Below, piece after piece: positions 52,217-64,000 of a stretch of DNA of 64,000 nucleotides. Below the pieces are notes generated by a model that searched no databases, was not told the origin of the DNA, and saw only the letters and a program-made list of their open reading frames with translations. The stretch lies in the NCBI RefSeq assembly GCF_031143425.1, contig NC_090445.1, positions 1,198,182,691 to 1,198,246,690 on the forward strand, read 5' to 3'. Numbering within the stretch: the stretch's first letter is position 1; every line of letters begins with the position of its first letter. A program made the translations under genes and the position numbers. This stretch comes from Pleurodeles waltl (taxonomy: Eukaryota > Chordata > Amphibia > Caudata > Salamandridae).

Positions 52217-54196
52217 TGTTTGCTAGGGCTTGGCTTGGACGGCTGGAATTTTCCTCTGCCTCTTGGGAATTGTCCTCTGTAGGAACCACGAAACCCCCCT
52301 CTCGGGTACTGAGACTGGTAGGTGGGTTTTGTTTGGGAGGTGGATGGTTCTGATGGCTGTTGTCTAAGCCCTCCCCTAAACTGTGGTTTCCTAAATGTCC
52401 CTCTGTATTGTGAGGAATAGAGCGCGGCCATGGCTTTGGTCGTGTCCGTGTCTTTTTTAATTTTTTCGATTGCGGTACAGACTTCCAGCCCAAATAGGTG
52501 ATGTTGATTAAACAGCATATTCAATACCGCCTGTTGAATCTCTGGTTTAATTCCAGAACTTCTCAGCCATGCATGCCTTCGAATTGTTACAGCTGTATTG
52601 ACAGTCCATGCTGCCGTATCAGCAGAGTCTAGGGCAGACCGTATTTGGTTGTTAGATATGGCCTGTCCTTCTTCGACCACTTGTTGGGCACTTTTTTGGT
52701 GTTCTTTGGGCAAATGCTGGATGATGTCTTGCATTTCATCCCAGTACGCCCTGACGTAGCGGGCAAGTAGGGCTTGTGAGTTGGCAATTCGCCACTGATT
52801 GGCTGCTTGCAATGCCACTCTTTCCCCCTGCTGCATCAAATTTTCGACTCTCCTTATCAGGGGGTGGGGCATCCCCTGATGATTGTGAATTCACCCTTTT
52901 TCTTGCAGCCCCCCACAACCACTGAGTCCGGAGGGAGTTGTTGAGTAATAAACAATGGGTCTGAAGGGGGCGGTTTAGATTTCTTTCCGACCCTTGGCGT
53001 GATGGCTCTCCCTTTTACAGGTTCTTGGAAAAGCTGTTGTGCATGTTTAAGCATGCCTGGTAACATTGGTAAACTTTGGTAGGATGCATGCGTGGATGCC
53101 AGAGTGCTGAACAGGAAGTCATTCTCCACCGGTTTTGAGTGCATTGTTACGTTGTGGAAGGTTGCTGCTCTGGTTAGTACCTGTGTGTAGGCTGTACTGT
53201 CCTCTGGTGGTGAAGGCTTGGTTGGATAACACTATGGGCTGTTGTCCGATATAGGTGGGTCGTATAGATCCCAGGGATCCGCATCATCTTGAGTCATCCC
53301 AGTATGTGTGGGTGACTGTGCCATTGGTGTACCCACTGGTGATAACTGTGGTGATTGCAGTGGCGATGTTTGTGGTGAGAATTGTGGTGGTGGTGACTTG
53401 TCTCTAACCTGTTTGGCTTTTGGTTGCATCTCAGTCTCTTGAAAAGCCAGTTTTCTTTTTGACTTGAGTGGAGGGATGGTTTGTATCTTCCCTTTGTCTT
53501 TCTGGCTTCCTAACCTTTGTTGTTTTTGGTCATGTTCTTCTAAATCCACGTCCTGCTCAAATCTGTCTTTCTTTGAACTGCAGAGAAAGCCCTTGCTCTT
53601 CAGTGTAGGAAGAACGTTTTGGCTCCGAAGCCGGTTTTTCGGTACCGAAATTCCCAACAAAATTGTCTTTCGGTTCTGATAAGCTCTTTCTAGGCTTGCT
53701 CGACTCGATTACTCGATGCAGACTTTTTTTCAGTGCCGGTTTCTCGACCAGAGTCTGAAGTCTTCGGCAAATCTTTGGCCTTTTTCGGTGCAGATATTAC
53801 TTGGTCACCTTCTTTTCTGTGGGTTGAGCCATGGCCTTCCTGCAGTGGCATCCCTGTGGCCTTTACTTTTTTGATGTGACCTTGGGTGTGGGACGGGGCA
53901 GGTGTATTCACTTTTGGCCGTGCCGAAGGTCGATCACAGTCAGATTCATCCGAGTCCGATTCTTGGATGGATATTCTCATCTCTTCCTCCTCAACGTCGA
54001 AATGTTTCGGCTTCAATGCCATCTGTAGTCTTGCGCGTCGATCCCTTAAGGTCTTCTTGGATCGAAAAGCTCTGCAAGCTTCACAAGTATCCTCTCTGTG
54101 TTCGGGTGACAAACACAGGTTACAGACCCGGTGCTGGTCTGTATAAGGATACTTAGCATGACACTTAGAACAGAAACGGAAGGGGGTCCAGTCCAT
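52213..54196 (-). pseudogene. DIRS gag-like gene, copy F
   Basis: It starts at 54196 (MDWTPFRFC), the family I start. The Cys/His signature is complete (C-x2-C-x12-C-x2-C-x4-H-x4-C-x2-C, ending HREDTCEAC). A 168-codon N-terminal frame includes the acidic FDVEEEEMRISIQESDSDE patch. Later blocks: 53232-53660 with ADPWDLYDPPISDNSP; 52857-53144 with MLPGMLKHAQQLFQEPVKG; and 52213-52872 with RYVRAYWDEMQDIIQHLP, SGIKPEIQQAVLNML and a Gly/Arg-rich end (GGFRGSYRGQFPRGRG). The last block is a long open frame. Three frame breaks separate the blocks. Confidence 0.78.
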
Positions 54197-54409
54197 TAGT
54201 CTTCGGCGATGGGTGTGGTCGGGCCAACCAGGCCTAGGTGAAGTGCGGAAGCCCCGAAGGGCCGCCGAAACGGTCTTGATGTTGGTACTGATGCGATAAA
54301 ACTAAACCGATGCCGAACGTAAATACCGACGAATTTTCGATGGTTTTCTAAGTTTCACGATTCGAAATACTGAACGAAGAGGAACACGTCCGAACCCGAT
54401 GGCGGAAAG

Positions 54410-54604
54410 AAAACAATCTAAGATGGAGTCGACGCCCATGTGCTATGGAGCCGAAAGGGAGGAGTCACTCGGTCCAGTGACTCGAAAAGACTTCTTCGAA
54501 GAAAAACAACTTGTAACACTCCGAGCCCAAAACTAGATGGCAGGAACAGTGCACAGCATGTGTATCTGCAGCTACACATGTCATCGAATATATATATATA
54601 TATT
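54410..54604 (-). repeat. Left terminal repeat of DIRS copy F and flanking TA run
   Basis: Terminal repeat words (AACAATCTAAGATGGAGTCG, CGAGCCCAAAACTAGATGG) end at CATGTCATCGAA (54588). A TA run (54589-54604) and a T-run follow. Confidence 0.75.
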
Positions 54605-57889
<3,285 letters not shown>

Positions 57890-59100
57890 TGCTTGACCAC
57901 TTTCCCAGAAGCCTTCTTAAAATGATACGCCAGTTACAGTTAACTGGTTTTCATTACTCGATGAGTCTCCGGAGCTCAAAACAAATCTGGAGTGGTGGTT
58001 GAACAGCTCAGAGACTTGGAATGGCAAAGCTATTTTTGGAAATGTGCCAGACTATTTAAGGAACAGAAGTCAGTTCTTTGGGATAGAGAGCCATTCTGAA
58101 CAACTTAGAGACAGGAGGAAGATGGTGGTGTCTGGAGGGTTTGCTCCACATAAATTGCATAAAAATTATGGCAGGTCTGAATTGTTTAAAGAGTCTCCCA
58201 AAAAATATTTGACGAAAAGTGTAGTGTTGATTCGCAAGGACAGTGTTTCCGCATTTTTCTATCAACCACCCAAGAGGTTCCAAATCAAAGCAGTCAGCAG
58301 ATCTAGCCAAGGAGAGATGTTTTTTTTGCTGGGGGTCACAAAATTATTTTGTCAGCATGCCACATTCCAGGGGAACAGCATCTGAGGGCAGACTGGATTC
58401 ATGTCATATCAGATCTCAGCGATTGGCAATTGAACCCAATGATTTTCAGTAAGGTCCAGGAACTTTGGGGCCCAATAGATTTGCATTTATTATCCAGCAC
58501 ATTGACTCGTCAAGTTCCAAGATATTTCAGATGGAGGCAGACATCGAACCATTGGCAGTGGATGCCTTGGTAAAGGATTGGTTGGTGGAGAGAGTGTTTA
58601 TGCATTCCCGCCATTTGCAATGATTCAGACGGTACTAAGAAAAGACCAGAAAGAAAGTTGCAGGTTAATTCTAGTGACCCCCCTTTTGAACTTCAAAAGT
58701 ATAGTTCACAGGGAATGACAGAATTTGCAGTAGAGGAGCCTTTTATTCAGGTGCATCATGGTTTGCTAGTGCGCCCAGATGGAGAGGAACATCCTTTGGT
58801 TCTGGAAGGAAAAATGAACCTTCGTGTTTAGAACATATCGGGAGCTCTGAAAGACACACTGGCCTTTCTGGAAATGCTAAAGATTTATTGGAGGAATCAT
58901 GGGCACCAGGTACTCTGAACAGATATAAAGGGGTTTGGTGTAGTTGGTGCTTGGAACGGGTTCTGGATCCAGTGGAGGCTCCTGTGACAGAACTGGCTAA
59001 TTATTTGGCTGAGTATTTTTAATCACGCTTATCATATAGGACTATTAATGATGGCGTCTATATAATGTGCTAGCGGCCACCGACTTCACTTACAACTGGA
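57890..59100 (+). mobile_element. Ngaro/DIRS-like YR retrotransposon fragment (fourth family)
   Basis: Plus-strand decayed coding sequence in the order expected for an Ngaro-type element. The start of RNase H is near 57950-58020 (SPELKTNLEWWLNSSETWNG). The RNase H tail is at 58349-58573 (HIPGEQHLRADW, then SDWQLNPMIFSKVQELWGP). The methyltransferase-like stretch is near 58580-58690 (VYAFPPFAMIQTVLRKD and LILVTPLLNF). The YR N-terminus is at 58860-59070 (ESWAPGTLNRYKGVW, WCLERVLDPVEAPVTEL). The wording differs clearly from families I-III. No terminal repeats were found, and many stops are present. The catalytic part of the recombinase is not seen. Confidence 0.65.
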
Positions 59101-59947
59101 AGCCAAAAAGAAATTCAGTAGCAACTACCATTCTGTGTTCCCATGTGTGTCAGTAAAAATGACAGCCTCTTCGTCTAGGTGGGCCTACAGCATGTGGCAG
59201 GAATGGCCACAAAACACCCCCATATGGAAAGCAGAAATGTTTGGCTAAAATATGCGTGATAGTTGTTTTCTGCCATATTGCGACACATCTTCCTTCACCA
59301 AACAAACCCACCAACACCAAACAATTCTGAAAATGAGACATGTGGGGAATGTTCAGGGTGGTGTGGCTTAAATGAATAGGATTTTCTTACCCACAATGTT
59401 CTGCAAACTTTAAACTTGGGATAAAACGACAGAACTTACTCAAATTTCTGTGAGAAAGCTGCAGAATCTGTGAGGAATTACATTAAGTCCCACCACCCAT
59501 TGTTCTCACACACCTCTCAAAAATGAAAACCCATTTGTATGGGTGGGCAAATCACCACGGAAAAGGCAATAAAATGCAAAATAAAACATCAAGATGGTGG
59601 CTTTCAATTACAATCATTCTTGGGATCTGGGTAAGTAGGCTATGTAAGCCTGGTACTGGTTTGTATCCAGGGAAAGATGTCAACTGTACACACTTCTGAA
59701 AACTACCAACCGTGAGAATTCAGGATTGTAGGGCTTGCAAGGATCCCATCACATTTGCTTACCCAGATCGCTGCACAAACACGTATGTATTGGTGAAAGT
59801 GCCTAAATTCTTCAGATTTGTGCATCAGACCACTCCGGAACTTGCAGGCAAAACGAAACTGCCCATTATTCTGCATTCACACATCTATGGCCATGAAAGT
59901 GGCATCCCCATCTGTGAGTGGGTATTCTGTACCAGACAGGAAGGATA
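59101..59947. other. No recognisable gene
   Basis: Both strands were read without finding a domain. A 78-codon ORF at 59712-59948 runs into the DIRS terminal repeat and looks fortuitous. Part may be the non-coding end of the Ngaro-like fragment or another repeat. Confidence 0.35.
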
Positions 59948-60615
59948 AGTTACTTACCTGTAAATCCTAGTTCTCTTCCAGGGGTATCCTCAAAGTCATA
60001 AACATTGAATATTCCCGCCCTTGGACCCCGGAGCATATATAAAATATATACATATTATACATGTGTAACAAACAGTCATGCAGGCTATCATGTTAAAAAC
60101 AGGCTAAAATGCTTTATTTCTATGAAGTTTTTTTACATTTTTTTTTAATATTAAATACTACAATAGAGCATAAATATGTACCCAAGCTCCTAAAACTAGG
60201 CTTAGGGAAGTAAGCAGTAGCAAACTCTAGAGAAAAAATAGAAAAAACTGCATTGAAAAACAATGAAGCATTCTTAGCCAATAGGCTGCATGCAGGTTAA
60301 CACAGGAGAACCATAAAAACTTTGGCACCGTGCCTTTAAGACCCTGAGCACCTCCAGTATCCCACCATGCCTCAGGGGTGAAGGAAAGGTGACAGTTGGT
60401 TCACAGTTAGGTCAGTTCTTTTTACGGTGACAATTTGTATAACTGATTCAAAACACAGACTGTCCTGCACTTCTAGGAGACGTGCGTCCGGGGAGGAGGG
60501 TGGGTTGTTTATGACTTTGATGAGGATACCCCTGGAAGAGAACTAGGATTTACAGGTAAGTAACTTATCCTTCTCTTCCAGGGGATCCTCATCAATAGTC
60601 AAACATTGAATAGAT
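59948..60615 (-). repeat. Right terminal repeat and ICR of DIRS copy H
   Basis: The right tip is AAGTTACTTACCTGTAAATC. The ICR (60490-60615) mirrors it (GGATTTACAGGTAAGTAACT) and then continues with TTCTCTTCCAGGGGATCCTC. That continuation should equal the element's left end, which is outside the window. The ICR therefore predicts the unseen left terminus. Confidence 0.72.
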
Positions 60616-60675
60616 TAGCAAGCCCATCCCTAAACCCAGCGGACTGTCCGATAGAAGTGCAGGAATAGATATGTC

Positions 60676-62226
60676 TTACGCAAATAGATTTCTTAGAGAG
60701 GCCTGCCCCACTTGAGCATCCGCTCTTGCATCTGAGTCTAAACAATAATGTCTTGTAAACGTATGGACAGACTTCCATGTAGCAGCCTTACAAATCTCAG
60801 ATATCGGAACATTGTTAAGGAGAGCAGCAGTAGCCGCTTTACCCCTTGTGGAATGCGCTCTAGGCCGCGCTAGTAATTGTTTATTAGCTAGCTGGTAAGT
60901 ATTAACAATACAAGAAACTATCCATCTTGATATTGTTCGCTTAGATGCTGCCTCTCCTGTCCTTAAATGACCATAGTTTACAAACAAGCGGTTAGAGTGT
61001 CTAATCGATTTTGTCTTGTCCAGATAAAATTTCAGCACTCTTTTCAAGTCTGAGTGCAATGCTTTCTCTGCCAGAGTCTCCGGATTGGGAAAGAACGTCT
61101 GTAAAGATATTGTCTGATTAATATGGAATTCGGACACCACCTTCGGAAGGAAAGATGGGTGAGTTCGTAGAACCACTCTATTGTCATGAAAAACCGTGTA
61201 CGGTTCTTTTGAAGACAAGGCCTGGATCTCACTGACCCTCCTCGCTGAAGTAATGGCCACTAGAAAAGCCGTCTTCCACGTAAGGTGTTGTAAAGAGGCC
61301 TTATGTATAGGCTCGAAAGGAGGGCCCATAAGTTTTGCCAGGACTATGTTCAGTTCCCATGGAGAAGGCCTCCGAATTGGCGGAAAAACTTTCTTCAAAC
61401 CTTCTAAGAAATCCTTGACTACAGGTTTTGTAAAGAAGGATTCCTGAGAAGGTGACTTGCGATAGGCTGTAATAGCAGACAAATGTACCTTAATCGATGA
61501 TACCTGCAGACCGGACTTCGCTAGATGAAGCAAATAGGACAGTATGACATCCTCCTGCGCCCGTATGGGATTATGACCTTGCTGACAGCACCATATGTAG
61601 AATCTCTTCCACTTAAAAGCGTAAGAACGCCGCGTGGAAGGCCGTTTGGACTCTTTCAAGATGTTCATGCACTCCTGCGAGAGCCCTAGGTACCCATACT
61701 GCAGGAATTCAGGAGCCATGCTGTTAAGCTCAGAGAGGGTAGGTTGGGAAGTAGAATCCTGCCCTCCATTCTGCTCAGAAGATCCGGTCTGCACGGCAGC
61801 CTCCTGTGAGGTTTTTCCGACAGGTTGAGGAGATCCGTGTACCAGAATTGACGGGGCCATTGTGGCGCTATAAGAATCATTCTGGTCCTGGATCTGTAAA
61901 GTTTGCTGATCACTGCCGGAATGAGGGGAATCGGCGGAAAAGCGTAAAGAAATATCCCTGACCAGTCGATCAACAGGGCATTCCCTCGAGATCCCGGACG
62001 GTAGAACCTGGATGCGAAGTCTGGGCATTTCTTGTTTACTTCGTCTGCGAAGAGATCCAGTTGAGGCCGACCCCATTGCACGAAGATGTATTCTGCGACT
62101 TCGCCGTGTAGGACCCAATCGTGAACGTCCTCCAGGTGTCTGCTTAGAAAGTCTGCTTCCACGTTCTGCTGACCTGGCAGGTGAACTGCTGTAATTGACA
62201 TTCTTCTGGCCAGGAGCCAATGCCAT
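60676..62226 (-). CDS. DIRS tyrosine recombinase, copy H, intact (516 aa)
   Basis: Integrates circular element DNA by strand cutting through a Tyr-DNA link, in the family's known role. Residues 1-170 are a Ser/Arg/Gln-rich N-terminal extension that overlaps the end of pol in another frame. 175-300 is the SAM-like DNA-binding domain (KESKRPSTRRSYAFKWKRFY, SSIKVHLSAITAY). The catalytic domain has Arg330 in SARRVSEIQ, His458-x-x-Arg461 in RAHSTRGKAA, Trp484/His488 and the nucleophile Tyr494 in FTRHYCLD. All YR box residues are present and the frame is open to the end (ASLRNLFA). It is the only complete recombinase in the window. The true start may be later than Met1, because the first 60 residues have no counterpart I can confirm. 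Confidence 0.88.
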   Translation of the reverse strand: MALAPGQKNVNYSSSPARSAERGSRLSKQTPGGRSRLGPTRRSRRIHLRAMGSASTGSLRRRSKQEMPRLRIQVLPSGISRECPVDRLVRDISLRFSADSPHSGSDQQTLQIQDQNDSYSATMAPSILVHGSPQPVGKTSQEAAVQTGSSEQNGGQDSTSQPTLSELNSMAPEFLQYGYLGLSQECMNILKESKRPSTRRSYAFKWKRFYIWCCQQGHNPIRAQEDVILSYLLHLAKSGLQVSSIKVHLSAITAYRKSPSQESFFTKPVVKDFLEGLKKVFPPIRRPSPWELNIVLAKLMGPPFEPIHKASLQHLTWKTAFLVAITSARRVSEIQALSSKEPYTVFHDNRVVLRTHPSFLPKVVSEFHINQTISLQTFFPNPETLAEKALHSDLKRVLKFYLDKTKSIRHSNRLFVNYGHLRTGEAASKRTISRWIVSCIVNTYQLANKQLLARPRAHSTRGKAATAALLNNVPISEICKAATWKSVHTFTRHYCLDSDARADAQVGQASLRNLFA

Positions 62227-63758
62227 ATCGCTTAGGACTCTCGCGATAGGGGTAGGGACCTCGTTCCCCCTTGTTTGTTCAAGTAATACATCGTGGTTGT
62301 ATTGTCAGTCTGTATCAAGAGAGTTTTCCCCTGAATTAGCGGTATGAAAGACTTGAGAGCCAGATGGACCGCTCTGAGTTCTAGCAGATTGATGTGGTAC
62401 AGCTTTTCCTTGTCTGACCACAGACCCTGCGCTTGAAAAGGACCCAGATGAGCCCCCCATCCCTGAAGAGATGCATCCGTTACTAGGGTGTCGGATGGAA
62501 GCACCTGGTGAAACGGAGCACCCACTGACAGGTGAGGTTTGTGCATCCACCATTTCAATGACTGAAGTGCTACCGCCGGTAGCCGCACCGTGTCCTCCCA
62601 GCGACCTGTTCTTTGGCTCCAGTTGGTCTCCAATGCCTCTTGGAGGGGTCTCATGTGGAGTCTGGCATTTGGGACAATAAAAATGCACGATGCCATGGAG
62701 CCCAGCAGTGATGTCACCTGACGTGCCGTAGGTGCGCTGGCTCTCAACAGGTCCTGGCACTTCCTGTCTATTGAGGATAGTCGTTCCTCCGAAGGATACA
62801 CTTTTTGGAGTTCTGTGTTTATGATAGCTCCTAGGTAGTGAAGATTCTGCGTTGGAATCAAGGTTGACTTCTGGTAATTGACCTGAAGACCTAGAGCTTC
62901 GCAAACTCCTAGTACAATGTCCCAATGGCTTCTCGCCTGCTCCGGAGAAGAAGCCTTTAGTAGCCAGTCGTCTAGGTATGGATATATGTATATCCTTTGC
63001 CTTCGGAGATGTGCCGCCACCACTGCCATACATTTCGAGAAAACTCTTGGGGCAGATTTCAGGCCAAAGGGTAGAACTCTGAATTGGTAATGCTGTAACG
63101 CTACTGGGAAGCGCAGGATTTTTCGATGTTTGGGAGCTATTGGGTTGTGAAAGTACGCATCCTGCAGGTCGATGGAGCACATCCAGTCTCCCTGATGCAG
63201 TTGAGGGAAAATCTGGTGAAGCGCTAGCATTCTGAACTTCTGCTTCCTTATGAATTTGTTCAGCAGCCGTAGGTCCAGAATTGGCCTGAAAACGCCCTCT
63301 CGACCCTTCTTTGCCACTAGAAAGTAACGGGAGTAGACCCCCTGTCCTCTGTGTGCAGGTGGAACCTTTTCTATGGCATTCTTTTTTAGGAGGGCGAGAG
63401 CCTCCTTGCGTAGCAAGCTGAGATGGATTGTCTTTGGTTGGTGGCAAGCGTGGTGGAGGTTGTTTGAAAAGAAGAGAATAGCCATGTTCGACAATATTGA
63501 GCACCCATTTGTCTCTTGTGATAGAGTGCCACTCGTGAAGATAAGCCGTAATACTCCCCCCCCCACCGGAGTGGTGTACAGTGTCGAGGGAAGCGAGATT
63601 TCATTGCTTGGTGGGTGCTTTCGGAGTGGACTGTTGAGGTCTACTTGACCCTCGCTCCCTTGTGTTTCTCCGTTGAAAAAGAGGGCGTCCCTGTCGTTGC
63701 TGTGACCTTTGCGACCAATGAGGGGTTTGAACCCTCTGCTGGAAAGGGCATCTGTCAT
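61686..63758 (-). pseudogene. DIRS pol (RT, RNase H, methyltransferase-like), copy H, one stop and one frameshift
   Basis: The main frame (508 codons, 62232-63758) has the RT. Motif A is SIDLQDAYFH (about residues 195-204), then FGLKSAPRVFSKCMAVVAAH, with YLDD at 261-264. RNase H has Asp428 (VTDASLQGWGAHL), Glu460 (NLLELRAVHLALKSF) and Asp485 (IQTDNTTTMYYLNKQGG). A TAA at 62230-62232 follows SRES, where copy G reads SQEAQTIWHW. The same frame then continues to 61686 with AIWHWLLARR, HLPGQQNVEADFLSRH and the methyltransferase-like stretch: WGRPQLDLFADEV, LIDWSGIFLYAFPPIPLI, ILIAPQWPRQFWYTDLL. Upstream, the WVLNIVEHGYSLLF linker is in another frame (from about 63504), so a shift lies near 63400-63450. 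The first 100 residues of the long frame are therefore shadow sequence. Confidence 0.85.
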
Positions 63759-63999
63759 ACGGCCTGTACCTCCGCCTGAAATCTTTCTTTCTTTCGAGGC
63801 CCACCGCCTTCATGGTATCCACCTCGGTCTTCATGCGGGCCATCTCCTCATCTGCATGGGCACCGAATAGAGAGTTCCCGGCAAATGGGAGATTCAGGAT
63901 GCGTTGTTGTGCTTCCTGTTTCAAGCCAGTGAGCCTCAGCCAGGAAGATCTCCTCGCACAGATACCATGTGCGTACCCATGAGCAGCCAAATCCGCCCC
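63601..63999 (-). CDS. DIRS gag-like protein, C-terminal part, copy H (runs off window)
   Basis: The open frame reaches the window edge, so its start is not visible. It reads RRSSWLRLTGLKQEAQQRIL, NLPFAGNSLFGAHADEEMAR, then a Lys/Arg/Gln-rich tail ending TPKAPTKQ. The same C-terminal words occur in copies A (QQRIMNLPFSGSTLFGSHAD) and G, and a weaker version in family I (PEIQQAVLNMPFNGQQ). The basic tail suggests nucleic-acid binding, which is inferred. Confidence 0.75.
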   Translation of the reverse strand, partial: GADLAAHGYAHGICARRSSWLRLTGLKQEAQQRILNLPFAGNSLFGAHADEEMARMKTEVDTMKAVGLERKKDFRRRYRPYDRCPFQQRVQTPHWSQRSQQRQGRPLFQRRNTRERGSSRPQQSTPKAPTKQ

Positions 64000-64000
64000 A

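Larger units (their letters stand above)
49116..54588 (-). mobile_element. DIRS retrotransposon copy F (family I), both ends present
   Basis: A 5.47-kb copy with right terminal repeat (49116-49340), ICR (49488-49575), recombinase with a C-terminal deletion, pol (50783-52216), gag (52213-54196) and left terminal repeat (about 54410-54588). It is flanked by TA runs on both sides and has no duplicated target beyond TA. The pol frame is among the best in the window. A deletion joins recombinase codons for FQKPHAGK directly to the ICR at about 49578. Confidence 0.85.
59948..64000 (-). mobile_element. DIRS retrotransposon copy H (family III), best preserved, cut by window edge
   Basis: The right end starts near 59948 (TAAGTTACTTACCTG) and the ICR is at about 60490-60615. 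An intact recombinase (60676-62226), a nearly intact pol (61686-63758) and the C-terminal part of gag (63601-64000) follow in - orientation. The rest of gag and the left end lie beyond 64000. The terminal words are related to family II (ACCCCGGAGC, AGGGGTATCCTC), but the coding regions are distinct. Overlap of pol and recombinase frames is clean here. Visible pol lesions are one in-frame stop and one frameshift. Confidence 0.88.

Noticed and set aside
59712..59948. 78-codon plus-strand ORF before copy H
   Set aside because: It runs into the DIRS terminal repeat, has no domain words and no start context; probably fortuitous.
62305..63504. 399-codon minus-strand ORF overlapping copy H pol
   Set aside because: Only its first 25 or so codons (WVLNIVEHGYSLLF) are native linker. 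The rest is a shadow of the RT frame.

Overview
The window looks like a stretch of a giant salamander-type genome (inference). Almost all of it is transposable-element sequence, chiefly DIRS-type tyrosine-recombinase (YR) retrotransposons, with a 2.7-kb-LTR retroelement, a Tc1/mariner DNA transposon, a CR1/L2-type LINE and an Ngaro-like fragment. The only host coding sequence I can support is one 117-bp minus-strand exon at 56329-56445 encoding the motif V region of a SNF2 helicase, closest in memory to HELLS. The 64 kb is therefore probably intronic or flanking sequence of that gene, expanded by repeats.

Layout. 1-2842: non-coding, with two repeat-like blocks. 2845-5957: DIRS copy A (family II, + strand), cut off inside the reverse transcriptase (RT). 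5985-30872: a head-to-tail array of four family I DIRS copies on the - strand (B, C, D, E), separated by short AT-rich spacers. Copy C is split inside its recombinase by a complete LTR element (10815-18975, target duplication GCTTT) whose only ORF is an 802-codon gag/protease-like protein with two predicted membrane helices and no RT or integrase. 31305-33991: a solo LTR of the same family (target duplication TGGCA). 35195-48660: a decayed gene of an uncharacterised multi-domain family (+ strand), cut in two by DIRS copy G (36275-46250, family II), which itself carries a Tc1/mariner element (36917-38476) and a 5'-truncated LINE (about 39876-42229). 49116-54588: DIRS copy F (family I), flanked on both sides by (TA)n. 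56329-56445: the HELLS-like exon. About 57890-59100: an Ngaro-like fragment. 59948-64000: DIRS copy H (family III), the best-preserved copy, running off the right edge.

How the parts work together. A DIRS element encodes gag, a pol (RT, RNase H and a methyltransferase-like domain) and a YR that is thought to integrate a circular DNA copy. The copies here show inverted terminal repeats plus an internal complementary region (ICR) that matches the two ends joined together. The ICR lacks the TA run that flanks the genomic ends, so the TA run is probably target sequence. Three DIRS families share an exact gag Cys/His spacing (seen in I and II) and a terminal GGTAAG-type motif (seen in I, II and III).

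Limits. All homology calls are from memory of families. No searches or alignments were run. Boundaries of decayed elements are good to roughly 10-50 bases unless a target duplication fixes them.
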